In this document: positions 17,096 through 26,037 of the stretch, one piece after another
Numbering within the stretch: the stretch's first letter is position 1
How the letters are laid out: every line of letters begins with the position of its first letter
NCBI RefSeq assembly: GCF_039544005.1
Contig: NZ_BAABKV010000001.1
Span: forward strand, 6,200,001 to 6,264,000
From: Kitasatospora paranensis
Lineage (GTDB): Bacteria; Actinomycetota; Actinomycetes; Streptomycetales; Streptomycetaceae
DNA length: 64,000 nucleotides
Direction of reading: 5' to 3'
Notes under the pieces: generated by a model
What the model was told of the DNA's origin: nothing
The model's input: the letters and a program-made list of their open reading frames with translations, nothing else
Databases searched by the model: none
Translations under genes and position numbers: made by a program

Positions 17096-17551
17096 CTAGG
17101 AGGTAGGTGGTGCGATGCTCGGGCGGGGCAGCGCGCGGACAAAGCGGCCCTTGCCCTGCCGGACCTCCAGCACGCCAGCGCCTTCAAGCTGAGCTAGCGC
17201 GCGGCGTACGGTCCCCCGGGACGCGTCGGTCAGCTTGCAGAGCTCGCTCTCGGACGGGAATTCGTCACCCGGTGTCAGACCTTCCGCTGAGATGACACCC
17301 GCGATCTGGTCATAGACCGAGGGTGCCGATTCTGTGGCTGCGACGATTCGGCGCGTGCCCTGCCGGGAGCGGATCAAGCCTTCGTCCGTCAGCACCTTGA
17401 GCGCACGACCCACGGTGCTCCGGGCCACGCCGTACTGAGCCATCAGCTCGGCTTCGGACGGTAGGGCTGCCAGCCCGGAACCGTCGCCGATCTCGGCACG
17501 CAGCGCCTCGGCGATCTGCAGGTACGTGCCGCGCGGACTCCGCTCGCTCAC
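17096..17551 (-). CDS. Tandem winged-helix GntR-type repressor (KorSA-like position)
   Basis: 151 aa from GTG 17551, preceded by AGGAAGGGA. Two GntR-type winged helices follow each other: LPSEAELMAQYGVARSTVGRAL (residues about 30-52) and FPSESELCKLTDASRGTVRRAL (about 100-122). No UTRA or other effector domain is present, unlike the usual 240-260-aa KorSA. A covalent dimer of DNA-binding domains would not need ligand or dimerisation. It sits where pSAM2 has its KorSA repressor of pra/transfer, so it probably represses the element. Confidence 0.78.
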   Translation of the reverse strand: MSERSPRGTYLQIAEALRAEIGDGSGLAALPSEAELMAQYGVARSTVGRALKVLTDEGLIRSRQGTRRIVAATESAPSVYDQIAGVISAEGLTPGDEFPSESELCKLTDASRGTVRRALAQLEGAGVLEVRQGKGRFVRALPRPSIAPPTS

Positions 17552-17935
17552 TGGCCGTCCCTTCCTCGTCCTCTGGTCTCCAGCCACGATGAAGGATGTC
17601 GCAGTGCGAAAGCCGTCATCGTGGGCGTGGCCAGTATGGCTGAGGTTGTGCGGTGGCAATTGGTCGCATCAAGCGGCCAGTGATCCGCCACGGGATTGCC
17701 GACTGCACGGTGCCTTCCGGCAGGATGTGACTCTTCTGCCATCAAGGTGGCTGTCACAGCTGTCACTCTGTCACTGAATAGCCACTGAGCTGCGAGGATG
17801 GCAGTGACCTGCCGGTGACGGTGGTTGGCGACCGCCCATCAGATGGTTGAAACACCGGGGGCGCTTCAGTTGTCTGACGTCGATGTCTTGTCGGTGCTCG
17901 GGCAAGAGAGCAGGCTCTTTTCCAGGAATCCCCAA
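17552..17935. other. Intergenic region between gntR and CRISPR array 1
   Basis: No gene seen. It carries the gntR promoter side and one copy (A) of the TGTCAC inverted-repeat element at 17751-17821. It marks the left boundary of the CRISPR cargo block. Confidence 0.6.
17751..17821 (+). repeat. TGTCAC inverted-repeat element, copy A
   Basis: Begins CTGTCACAGCTGTCACTC, has a third TGTCACTG, a middle CTGAGCTG and ends CAGTGAC...GGTGACGG. It is in direct orientation with copies B (32527) and C (36170) and inverted to D (3230). Copies A and B enclose the whole CRISPR-Cas locus. Confidence 0.78.
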
Positions 17936-19429
17936 CGGCTGACCCCCGCGTGCGTGGGAAGGACGTAAAGGATCTCCACCCGTCGGTCCCCGGCAGCGGC
18001 TGACCTCCGCCTGGGCGGGGAGGACAAGCCCCAGTGAGACGAACCGCTCCGGCTTAACTGGCTGACCCCCGCCTGCGCGGGGAGGACACCTACGACGGCG
18101 AGCAGTGCCGCATCTGCGGCGGCTGACCCCCGCCTGCGCGGGGAGGACTCCAGCCGCTGGCTGAACTCGGTCTCCGGGGCCGGCTGACCCCCGCCTGCGC
18201 GGGGAGGACCTGACCGCGGCCGCCGGGCTGGCCCGGGCGTTCGGCTGACCCCCGCCTGCGCGGGGAGGACGCCACCAATCCGATCCTGACCACGGACAAC
18301 GACGGCTGACCCCCGCCTGCGCGGGGAGGACCACATCGGGAGCAGGAGGAGCCACCAGGTGGACGGCTGACCCCCGCCTGCGCGGGGAGGACGCCCAGAA
18401 CAGGGGGTTCGCCGGGTGCAGCCTCGGCTGACCCCCGCCTGCGCGGGGAGGACCCGTCCGGTGGCACCTGGTCGAGGGCCATCGCCGGCTGACCCCCGCC
18501 TGCGCGGGGAGGACGGCAACACGGTCAACGACATCATCAAGCAGCGCGGCTGACCCCCGCCTGCGCGGGGAGGACTGGCTGACACATCACCCGCGGTTGA
18601 ACCATCCCGGCTGACCCCCGCCTGCGCGGGGAGGACGCAGCCGCCGGCCCGCCAATGCTGCGCCCCGACGGCTGACCCCCGCCTGCGCGGGGAGGACACC
18701 GTGACGATGGCCGAGCCGATGCTCAGTGCCGGCTGACCCCCGCCTGCGCGGGGAGGACGCCTGGAGGACGTGCCGGGACGTGGTGTCCGGCGGCTGACCC
18801 CCGCCTGCGCGGGGAGGACCCCTGCCGGTAGTCGGTGCTGCCCTTCGTCTTCGGCTGACCCCCGCCTGCGCGGGGAGGACACGACGGCGCCGATCACGAT
18901 CAGACCGGCGACCGGCTGACCCCCGCCTGCGCGGGGAGGACCGGCCTGTGGTGGCTGGCCTCCGCCCGGCACTGGGCTGACCCCCGCCTGCGCGGGGAGG
19001 ACCACCAGCCACGCGCCGAGCGGCAGCGGGCCCACGGCTGACCCCCGCCTGCGCGGGGAGGACCCGAACCCGAGCCGGGCGAGGTGCCAGTTCAGCGGCT
19101 GACCCCCGCCTGCGCGGGGAGGACCCGTAGCCGTCGACCCAGTCCATGACGGTGTCCGGCTGACCCCCGCCTGCGCGGGGAGGACGTGGGCGGGCGTTGT
19201 ACGGGTCATGTCGCCGCCGGCTGACCCCCGCCTGCGCGGGGAGGACGTGGACCACCGCCGGACCCGCACCCGCCGCAGCGGCTGACCCCCGCCTGCGCGG
19301 GGAGGACGGCGCGTGGTGCGCGATGACCATCGCCTACGCCGGCTGACCCCCGCCTGCGCGGGGAGGACGTCCTCAACGGCACCGGCCTCGCGGCCACCGC
19401 CGGCTGACCCCCGCCTGCGCGGGGAGGAC
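17936..19429 (-). CRISPR. Type I-E CRISPR array 1: 25 repeats, 24 spacers
   Basis: 29-nt repeats (minus strand GTCCTCCCCGCGCAGGCGG ... GTCAGCCG) at a 61-nt period with 32-nt spacers (one of 33). The repeats at 17936 and 17997 are degenerate, so the leader-distal end is at the left. The array is read on the minus strand away from cas2. The leader-proximal repeat starts at 19429, 22 nt after the cas2 stop. All repeats keep the five-base C/G run intact, unlike array 2. Confidence 0.97.
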
Positions 19430-19475
19430 ACTTCCCTACCTGCAGATTCGCTAGGGCTTTGCGATTTCTTGATGC
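19430..19475 (-). promoter_or_regulatory. Array 1 leader end, overlapping the cas2 3' end
   Basis: On the minus strand CGCAAAG, CTAGCG, TGCAGGT, AG and AAGT occur in this order directly before the first repeat. The same blocks with nearly the same spacing precede array 2 (29087-29124). The cas2 stop codon lies inside the shared leader blocks. Confidence 0.7.
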
Positions 19476-19753
19476 AATTGGGCGGTGGTGGCGATCAAGG
19501 TCAGTCCGTCGAAATCGACAGGCTGACGCCGTTGGTCACCGGCGGTATGCAGCTCGAATCCTTGTTCGTTCGCCGCTGGATGGACGAGGACTGCTACACC
19601 GCCTGCGACGCAACCACTGACTGCACGCCAGAGCTCGTTGCGGACACGCGCAGAGATGGTTCCGACGTAGAGGTGAGGCGTGACCTCCAGGAGCCAGCGG
19701 GTCAGGGCACCGCGTACGTGGTCGGGGACGGCGGTAACGGAGAGGACGGTCAT
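19451..19753 (-). CDS. cas2: Cas2 (type I-E)
   Basis: 100 aa, ATG at 19753. LTRWLLEVTPHLYVG and SARVRNELWRAV are the signature of the CT1978-type Cas2 of subtype I-E, which forms the Cas1-Cas2 integrase complex that captures spacers. It follows cas1 after a 52-nt gap and is the last cas gene before array 1. Its final codons (EIAKP, stop) overlap the conserved leader motif. Confidence 0.93.
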   Translation of the reverse strand: MTVLSVTAVPDHVRGALTRWLLEVTPHLYVGTISARVRNELWRAVSGCVAGGVAVLVHPAANEQGFELHTAGDQRRQPVDFDGLTLIATTAQLHQEIAKP

Positions 19754-19805
19754 CGACGCCACAGGGGCTCCCGAATGAACGCGGTCGAGGCTGATGGCAG
19801 CGCCC

Positions 19806-20794
19806 TCACAGTGGCTCTCCCAGCGCGTAGTTGACTCCGCCCGGGATTGCCCCGGCAACTGGGTCCCACAGGTCCACCAGTTGCTCCTCGGGATCGGGCA
19901 ATTCGATCTCCTGGTCCGGTGCAAGCAGGCGTTGGACATCGGCCACAATGCGGGGCAGGAGCTTGAACAGACGCAGTCCGTGCCGGAAGCTGCGCCTTGC
20001 TTCGGCTTCCGGCTGGGGAGAGCTGTGTAGCGAGAATGCGAGCGGAATAGTGAGTTCGGCCTTGTAAAGATCGGCGATGTCGTACACGAACGCCTGCTGA
20101 TTGCCGCTGTGTACGAAGCCGAGGGCAGGGGAGCAGCCGATGGCGAGCAAGGCTGCGTGGACGATGCCGTACAGGCAGGTGTTGGCCGAGGAGAGGGCGA
20201 GGTTGACCGGGTCCTGGGTGTCCCACGAGGCGGGGTCGTAGGCGCGGCGGAAGCGGCCGATGCGGTGCTGCTGCGCCAGTAGGCGGTAGTGGGCCTTGAC
20301 CCGTTGTCCTTCCATACCGCGAAGTTGGGCGAGGCTGGTGCCGGGGGAACGCTTGCTCGACCGAAGCGTTGCTCGTACATCGCTGTCGCAACGCTCAGTC
20401 GGAGGTCATCGTTGGCCCAGGCTCGGGCTTGTCGTTCGAGCCAGGTGGTGCTGAGGGAGTCGGGAATCGTCGCCGCGTAGCAGCGCACACCTCCTGACCC
20501 GGTGATGACGACGGTGGTGCCGTGCCGGGCGAAGGTGGAGAGGGCGCGTGCCGTGATGGAGGTCCCGGGGCCGAGCAGGACGCAGTTGAGTGCGGCAGTG
20601 GGGAGGTACACCGACTCTGTGCCCCGCTGCGGGCTGGTGACTTCGGCGCAGACACCGGTGTCGTCCTGGACGATGCGGGCGATGTCCAGGTAGAGGAAGG
20701 ACAGCGAGTCTGCGGTACGGGGCAGCATCGCCACGGTGGGCGCCGCCAGCTTCCGCCGAGCCGCGGTGTCGGGACTCCTCCTCGGACCGGTCAT
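19806..20794 (-). CDS. cas1: Cas1 (type I-E), frameshifted
   Basis: Integrase subunit that inserts spacers at the leader end. The N-terminal part (LYLDIARIVQDD, ALNCVLLGPGTSITARAL, GTTVVITGSGGVRCYAA) is in one frame. The catalytic helical domain (DPVNLALSSANTCLYGIVHAA, ALGFVHSGNQQAFVYDIADL, LLPRIVADVQRLL) is in another and keeps the conserved His and acidic residues. The break is at GGGGG 20343-20347. One added base restores about 329 aa, normal for Cas1e. Start ATG 20794 overlaps the cas6e stop. Confidence 0.9.
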
Positions 20795-21447
20795 GCGGTC
20801 TCCTTCTGTGGTGCGAGGCTGAGAAGGCCGCAGCCGTAAGCCTTGCCCTTGCCGATTCCTTCGGTCAGGCGGGTGCGGAGGCGGTCCGGGTCGGTGATGA
20901 GGGCGGTGCCCTCGAAGAGGGTGCGTGCGTGTTTGACCTGCTGCTGGCCGTCCCGCCGTGCGCCGTGTGCGGCGTCCAGCGGTGTGGCGTGGAGTGTGGT
21001 CAGGGTGAGGCCCGAGGTCTCGGCCTGGCGGGTCCACCATTCGTCGGCCGCGCGGCCGGACAGCGGGATGATCGCGCCGAGCTGGTACATCTCGCGCGTG
21101 GTGCGTCCGGGTTTGCGGATGGCGTTGGCGGCGATGCGGTAGCGGACCGGCAGACCGGGGCGGAGGGCGTCGAGGAGCGGTGCCAGTGGTCGGGTGAGGG
21201 CCTGGCCGTAGCCGGCGGGCAGTTTGCCGATGTCGGGCTGGCGGGCGCTCTGTAGGAGGATCTGCGGGCCGCTGGGCCCGGGTTCGGCGCGGAAGAGGAC
21301 TCCGAGTTCGCGGCGGGGCTCGGTGCTGGGTACGTCGTCGGGGAAGAGTGACATCAGCCGGTGGTGGAGGCCGACGGCGCTGGCCGCGTCCCGGCGGGCG
21401 TCTCGGTGTCGCTGGTCGGGGACGATGCGGGTCAGCCACAGACTCAT
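20791..21447 (-). CDS. cas6e: Cas6e (CasE/Cse3) pre-crRNA endonuclease
   Basis: 218 aa, ATG at 21447. Cleaves repeat hairpins to make crRNA and stays bound as a Cascade subunit. MSLWLTRIVPDQRH opens the first RAMP fold, AVGLHHRLMSLFPD contains the catalytic-His region, and GKGKAYGCGLLSLAP is the C-terminal Gly-rich loop. Overlaps cas5e (4 nt) and cas1 (4 nt). Confidence 0.93.
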   Translation of the reverse strand: MSLWLTRIVPDQRHRDARRDAASAVGLHHRLMSLFPDDVPSTEPRRELGVLFRAEPGPSGPQILLQSARQPDIGKLPAGYGQALTRPLAPLLDALRPGLPVRYRIAANAIRKPGRTTREMYQLGAIIPLSGRAADEWWTRQAETSGLTLTTLHATPLDAAHGARRDGQQQVKHARTLFEGTALITDPDRLRTRLTEGIGKGKAYGCGLLSLAPQKETA

Positions 21448-22271
21448 GCGCGGGCGCTTTCGTGACGGGTCGGGTGCTGGGCGAGGTAGGTGCCGACTGC
21501 CGCCAGGTAGTCGGTGGAGAACCCGGCGCACTGGCCTGCGGGCAGCCGGAGGGTCCGCTGGTAGCGGGCGCGTGCACGGAAGGAGCGGTTGCGGCTGTGG
21601 AAGGTGAGCGGGTCGTCGTTGACCTGGCCTGCCGGCGCGGTGCCGTCGTCCGATCCGGTCCCGCTGCCCGGGCTGAGGTCGCCGAGGGGGCAGTCACTGT
21701 GGAAGACGATGTCGAGGAGTGCCCCCTCTGCCCGTGAGGCCCGCCGCGCGAGCGGCAGGTGCAGCAGATGGTGGAGCGCATCGTCGAACAGGCCCAGGAG
21801 CAGAGGTCCCTCCGGCGGGCAGGAGCGCCGGCCGAGGTAGGGCGGCCACACGGGGTCGCGCAGCGCCGTCCGGCACGATTCGAGGACATCCGCATCACCG
21901 GTGAGGGCGGCGGTGAATGCCGCGTCGGCGAGGTAGTAGCGGTGGGAAAGCAGGGTTGCGGTGCCGCCCGAGCGCTTCTTGCCCTCGGCGGTCGTGACCG
22001 TCTGGCGGCCGGGCAGGCCACCGCCCACGGTGTGGAGGTCGCGCAGCAGCACTCCCGGGCGGTCGGCCCGAACGGTCAGGGAGAGACCGGTGAGGTCCTC
22101 GATGCTGTCCTCGCGCCGTCGTCCGAGGGCCGATGCGAGGAGCCCGATGACCCCGGAGCGGGTCGGGAACGGCGCGGTGTCCCGCTCGTTGAACTGGCTC
22201 CGCTCTCCCCAGGACTGGAGCGGTCCCGCCAGGTGCAGCAGGAGACCGGCGCCGCTGGTGGTGGGGCTCAC
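21444..22271 (-). CDS. cas5e: Cas5e (CasD) Cascade subunit
   Basis: 275 aa, GTG at 22271. LLLHLAGPLQSWGERSQFNE and PFPTRSGVIGLLASALG are the Cas5 N-terminal RAMP signature. The protein caps the 5' handle of crRNA and links Cas8e to the Cas7 backbone. Overlaps cas7e upstream and cas6e downstream by 4 nt each. Length normal. Confidence 0.94.
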   Translation of the reverse strand: MSPTTSGAGLLLHLAGPLQSWGERSQFNERDTAPFPTRSGVIGLLASALGRRREDSIEDLTGLSLTVRADRPGVLLRDLHTVGGGLPGRQTVTTAEGKKRSGGTATLLSHRYYLADAAFTAALTGDADVLESCRTALRDPVWPPYLGRRSCPPEGPLLLGLFDDALHHLLHLPLARRASRAEGALLDIVFHSDCPLGDLSPGSGTGSDDGTAPAGQVNDDPLTFHSRNRSFRARARYQRTLRLPAGQCAGFSTDYLAAVGTYLAQHPTRHESARA

Positions 22272-23431
22272 GCGGCGGCCTCGGGGAAGGCGGCGTTCAG
22301 GGCGGTGTCGAGGAGCTCGGGAAAGGAATCGACGCGGACGCCGAGCCCGGCGAGGTCCTTCTCGTCGAGGCTTGCCCAGCCGGCGGTGAGGATGCCGCGG
22401 TTGCCGAGCAGTGTGTTCGCGGCCTGGGCGTAGTCCGACAGTGCGGTGCGGGACGGGCCCGCGTAGCCGCCGTCCTCGCGGTGGGAGCGCACCGGCTTCT
22501 CGAACGCGGCGGCGTAGGACAGCGGCCGGTCGGTGCGGACCGACAGGTGGACGAGGTCGGGGATGGTGTGCGGGGCGGTGGCGGTCTTCTTGGCCTGGGG
22601 GAGGGAGAGGATGAAGGCCTCGGCGAAGCCGGCGGCGAGTTCGCGGGCGGCGGCTCGGTCGCCGCCGAGGTTGCGGGCCAGGTCGGCCAGGTCGATGGTG
22701 GCGTAGCGGTAGAAGACGCCGGCGCTGAATTCGGCGTGGCCCATGTGGGCGCTGCCGGTCGTGTCGCCCCAGGCGGAGGTGACGTCGTCGACGGCCGAGA
22801 AGTAGTCGAGTTCGACGTCGGTGCCGTGGGTGGTCAGCGCGTGGGCGACCTGGACCGCGCCGTCCACTCCTGCGTCGTCGACCTCGGCAAGCATGCGCCC
22901 GAACAGGTTGATCACGCCGTTGCGGGTCCGCAGGATGGCGTCGATCCGATCCTGCGGCAGGACACTCTTGTCCGCGGCCTTCTTGATGTCCTTCCCGTTC
23001 TCCAGTGCCTTCCGGTGCTCCTCGGCGAGGTCCGCAAGGTCGGCCACCGCGGTCTCGGGAACGTAGACCATGGCGTTGGTGGTGAGGACCGGCGAGTCCT
23101 TGGCGGTCTCGAACTTGATGCTGCTGCCGGCGGCGACATGCTGGCCTGCGCGCACGGCGAGGTCGCTGGGCCAGCCGCGCTCGGTCTCCAGCAGGCGGGT
23201 CACGCGGGCGCCGATGCGCCGGGTGCGCAGGGCCCGCTCGCCGAAGCTGTCCTGGAAGTATTCGCGTACCGCGCGCTTCCACGACTGGCTGCTGACCCGG
23301 GTGCGGTCCGCGTCGCCGTACCGGACGGTCTTCACCGAGTTGTTGTCGTCGCGGTTCAGGTTCGCGAACGGGACGCTCTGCACGACGTGGAGGTCGATGA
23401 ATCGGGCGGTGGTGCGGTCGGCCGGAGCCAT
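22268..23431 (-). CDS. cas7e: Cas7e (CasC/Cse4) Cascade backbone subunit
   Basis: 387 aa, ATG at 23431. The N-terminal HVVQSVPFANLNRDDNN and TRVSSQSWKRAVREYF match the family signature (LNRD ... SSQxxKRAxR) that wraps crRNA in six copies. Intact, normal length. 63 nt after cse2. Confidence 0.95.
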   Translation of the reverse strand: MAPADRTTARFIDLHVVQSVPFANLNRDDNNSVKTVRYGDADRTRVSSQSWKRAVREYFQDSFGERALRTRRIGARVTRLLETERGWPSDLAVRAGQHVAAGSSIKFETAKDSPVLTTNAMVYVPETAVADLADLAEEHRKALENGKDIKKAADKSVLPQDRIDAILRTRNGVINLFGRMLAEVDDAGVDGAVQVAHALTTHGTDVELDYFSAVDDVTSAWGDTTGSAHMGHAEFSAGVFYRYATIDLADLARNLGGDRAAARELAAGFAEAFILSLPQAKKTATAPHTIPDLVHLSVRTDRPLSYAAAFEKPVRSHREDGGYAGPSRTALSDYAQAANTLLGNRGILTAGWASLDEKDLAGLGVRVDSFPELLDTALNAAFPEAAA

Positions 23432-23494
23432 GCTCTTCTCCTCAAGCGGTCGGGTCTGGGGTCCGGGGCGGTTCCCCGAGAGTGGTGCGGTGGT

Positions 23495-24265
23495 TCAGTT
23501 CGCGGTAGGCGGGTTGTCGGTGCCGGCGTCGGGCTGGGCGGCGGCGCGTGCGGTGTCGGCGTCCTGGGCGCGTCGTTCCTCGTCCGCCTGGCGGGTCCGG
23601 TAGTAGTCCTGCAGCCAGCGCCGCTTCACGGTGCCCGCGTGACGGCGCCACCTGCAGAGGTCGACCAGGAGCTGGGCCCAGTCGACGTCGACGTCGCTGC
23701 CCCGCAGTTGCCGGATGGCGCCCGGGAGGTGCCGGTGCAGACCATCCAGGCTCTGACGGGTCAGCAGATTCAGGCGGGTTTCGGCGGAGGAGGCGCGCAG
23801 TCCGGCTTCCGTGCCACCCTTGGCCACGCCGTCGGCGAAGGATCGTCCGAGGCTGCGGCTGCGCGGTGTCGCAGGCTTCGACTCGTCGGGGCCTGCGGTG
23901 GTTTCGTCCAGGTTCGTGGCGGTTCGTGCGGCGGCGTACTGGTCGCGGCGCTGGGCGGCAATGAGCGAGGCGACCGTGTAGTGGGCCCGCTGGATGTCCA
24001 GGTCGGCCATCTGTTCGTCGGTCAGCCTGTGGGCGACGAAGCGGTGCATGAACGGCACCGAGTCCAGGTCCTTCCCCACCCCGCGCCGGAGCGCTGCCCG
24101 TACCCCCGGGTCCTCGGAACAGCGGCGGTCGATCCAGTCCGTGAAGGCGCGGGCGCGGCGGAGTTCGGCGCTGGACCAGTCGGCACCTACTCTTCGGGTC
24201 CCCGCGGCAACGATTGTTGCGGGGCGGGGGGCGGGGATGGTTGTGGTGGCGGTGGTGTCGCTCAC
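23495..24265 (-). CDS. cse2: Cse2 (CasB) small Cascade subunit
   Basis: 256 aa, ATG at 24265, mostly helical. RHAGTVKRRWLQDYYR near the C-terminus and RFVAHRLTDEQMADL fit the CasB family, which holds the displaced DNA strand. Slightly longer than the E. coli protein (160 aa), as usual in actinobacteria. It overlaps the cas8e stop by 4 nt. Confidence 0.88.
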   Translation of the reverse strand: MSDTTATTTIPAPRPATIVAAGTRRVGADWSSAELRRARAFTDWIDRRCSEDPGVRAALRRGVGKDLDSVPFMHRFVAHRLTDEQMADLDIQRAHYTVASLIAAQRRDQYAAARTATNLDETTAGPDESKPATPRSRSLGRSFADGVAKGGTEAGLRASSAETRLNLLTRQSLDGLHRHLPGAIRQLRGSDVDVDWAQLLVDLCRWRRHAGTVKRRWLQDYYRTRQADEERRAQDADTARAAAQPDAGTDNPPTAN

Positions 24266-25850
24266 TTGTCCTCCGTTGGAGTACCGGGGCGGGTGGCGGC
24301 GGCCTTGGCGGGCGTCTTCGCGGGCCCGCCGTACAGCTCGACGCGTGCTCGCGCAGCGGCCTTCGCGCCGCGGAGGGTCCCGAGCGCGGTGTAGGTGATC
24401 TTGTCGTAGGCGTCTTCGGCGATGGTGCGGAACGCCGCTGCCGCACCGACGAACTCCCTCGCGTCCACGTGCTTCCAGAACTCGGCCTCGGCGTCGGGCC
24501 AGTAGCGTGCGGCCGCATCGACGGCCCAGGCGCAGTCGCGGAGCTTGGGGGCGGCGGTGTAGTCGGCCCAGGCCCTGCGTACGGCCTTGTCCAGCCGGTA
24601 TCCGTACAGCTCGCCCAGCGCGCGGAGCCGGCCGATCTCCACTGCCGTCGCAGGCTCCTGCTCTTCCGCGAGGTCGAGTACGGGCGGTGTGCTGGCGTCC
24701 ACGAACTGGACGTCCTTGGCCTGCCCGTCCTGCTCGAAGCCCAGCGCCCGCACCCGGAGGTACTCGGAGACCTCGGGTGCCGTGGCGAAGACTTCAGGCC
24801 GGCGTGGATGGCTGCCCCCGGCGGGTCCTTCAGGAGGAGAGCGTCCAGGTCTCGCCACAGGGCTCGCTGGGCGTCGGCGGGACGCGGGTAGGTGTTGCCC
24901 TCCTTGCTGGTCTGCCAGATCAGGTAGGGGTCGCCCTGGCGGGGGATCTTGTGCCGGTAGGCCCAGGTGATGAAGGCGTCCGTGACGTGCTGCCCGGTGG
25001 GGGCGGGGACCAGCAGCAGGGCGTGCTGGGAGCGGGCGGTGAGTCGGGAGCAGGGGCCTGCGGTTTCGGGCGGCGGGGCGGTCGGGTCTGTCGCCTCCGC
25101 CCGTTCCCAGGGGCAGAGATCGGCAGCCCTGCGGACGTCCTGTCCGGGCTCGGGCAGTCCGGCAAGGAGGGTCTCGAACAGGGACTCGCCTTCCGGGTGG
25201 TAGGAGAGGGTGCTGCGCAGCGGTCCGGCGGTGACGTTGGCGGCCTTCACGTCGCCGACCGTGCGGTTCGAACAGCGGCCCGAGGGGCCGTAGTAGTGCC
25301 AGATCAGCAGGTGCATGGCGGCCTGGGCGCTGGTGGGCAGGTCGGGGCTGGTGCTGTCGATGTGGTGGAACCAGGCGTGGTTGTTGCCGGAGGGCCTGGT
25401 GGTGATGAGCTTGTCCACGCCAGCGGTGTTCGCCCGGTCGCACTGCTGGGCAAGTCGCGGGTCCTGGAGGAACGGCTGCTCGGGGTGGAACAGGTCGAAC
25501 CGGTGGAGGTAGGTGTCGAGGTACGCCTCGACCTTGCCCTCGTCGAGATGGCCCTCCTCCACCGCATCTTCGCGGCGTTCCGCCCAGGCACCGGGTCCGG
25601 CCTCATCCAGCCCGGTGATCCGGGAGGTGAGGGCGTACAGGATCCGGTAAAGCGCCGACAGGGCGGGCGGCAGGCCGATGGCGATCTGTTCGATCTCGTC
25701 GGCGCGCAGCAGCAGTTCGCGCAGGCCGACGACTTCCGGCAGCGGTCTGTCCGGGTGGCGTCGGGTCGGGTCGGGGCGTCCGCGGACGGGGATCCACGGG
25801 TCGTCGACAAGGTTGAACACCGGCGGGACCGGTGTGGGAGCAGGTGACAT
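24262..25850 (-). CDS. cas8e: Cas8e (CasA/Cse1) large Cascade subunit, frameshifted
   Basis: PAM-sensing large subunit. ATG at 25850 with GGAGG upstream. It starts FNLVDDPWIPVRGRPD, the diagnostic CasA N-terminus, and includes DLFHPEQPFLQDPRLA and NNHAWFHH. The C-terminal four-helix part lies in a second frame (RPEVFATAPEVSEYL, GTLRGAKAAARARVEL). The shift is at CCCCC 24814-24818. One more base gives PPGGSHPRRPEVF and about 529 aa. The mini-CRISPR lies immediately upstream. Confidence 0.9.
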
Positions 25851-25898
25851 GCGGCCTCCGGCGAGGCTGGGCGTGGTTGATGGGGTGGGTAGGCTCTG

Positions 25899-25990
25899 CG
25901 AGTCCCCGCAACCGAGCGGGGGTGAGCCATGCGGTGTGCAGGAACAGGCCCGTATCGGCCCCATTTCCCCGCGCGAGCGGGGTGGTGCCG
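25899..25990 (+). CRISPR. Two-repeat mini-CRISPR between cas3 and cas8e (CreR/CreA-like candidate)
   Basis: Degenerate repeat 1 (about 25899-25929) keeps TCCCCGC and GAGCGGGGGTGAGCCA. Repeat 2 (25962-25990) has a perfect 17-nt TCCCCGCGCGAGCGGGG core and ends in GTGCCG. The piece between them (25930-25961) is exactly 32 nt, the spacer length of both arrays. Both repeats read in the array 2 direction, opposite to the cas genes. Stand-alone crRNA-like genes of this kind guide Cascade to repress cas or toxin promoters in some type I systems. Here this is an inference. Confidence 0.7.
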
Positions 25991-26037
25991 CCCCGGTGAC
26001 GGACCATCAGGTTTACTGCTGGGGCGGCACGGCCACG

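Noticed and set aside
17866..19431. Long minus-strand ORFs across CRISPR array 1 and plus-strand ORFs across array 2 (29305-32410)
   Set aside because: They are produced by GC-rich repeats without stop codons. The translations repeat the same short motif at every period and have no start context.
19806..25850. cas1 and cas8e as pseudogenes showing a decaying CRISPR system
   Set aside because: Each has a single missing G/C in a run, both halves are well conserved, and unrelated chromosomal genes show the same fault, so a sequence error explains it better.
25903..25982. The mini-CRISPR as a simple terminator hairpin between cas3 and cas8e
   Set aside because: Each repeat can form a stem, but two repeat-like units with an exact 32-nt spacing and conserved handle-like ends (GTGAGCC, GTGCCG) are not expected from a terminator.
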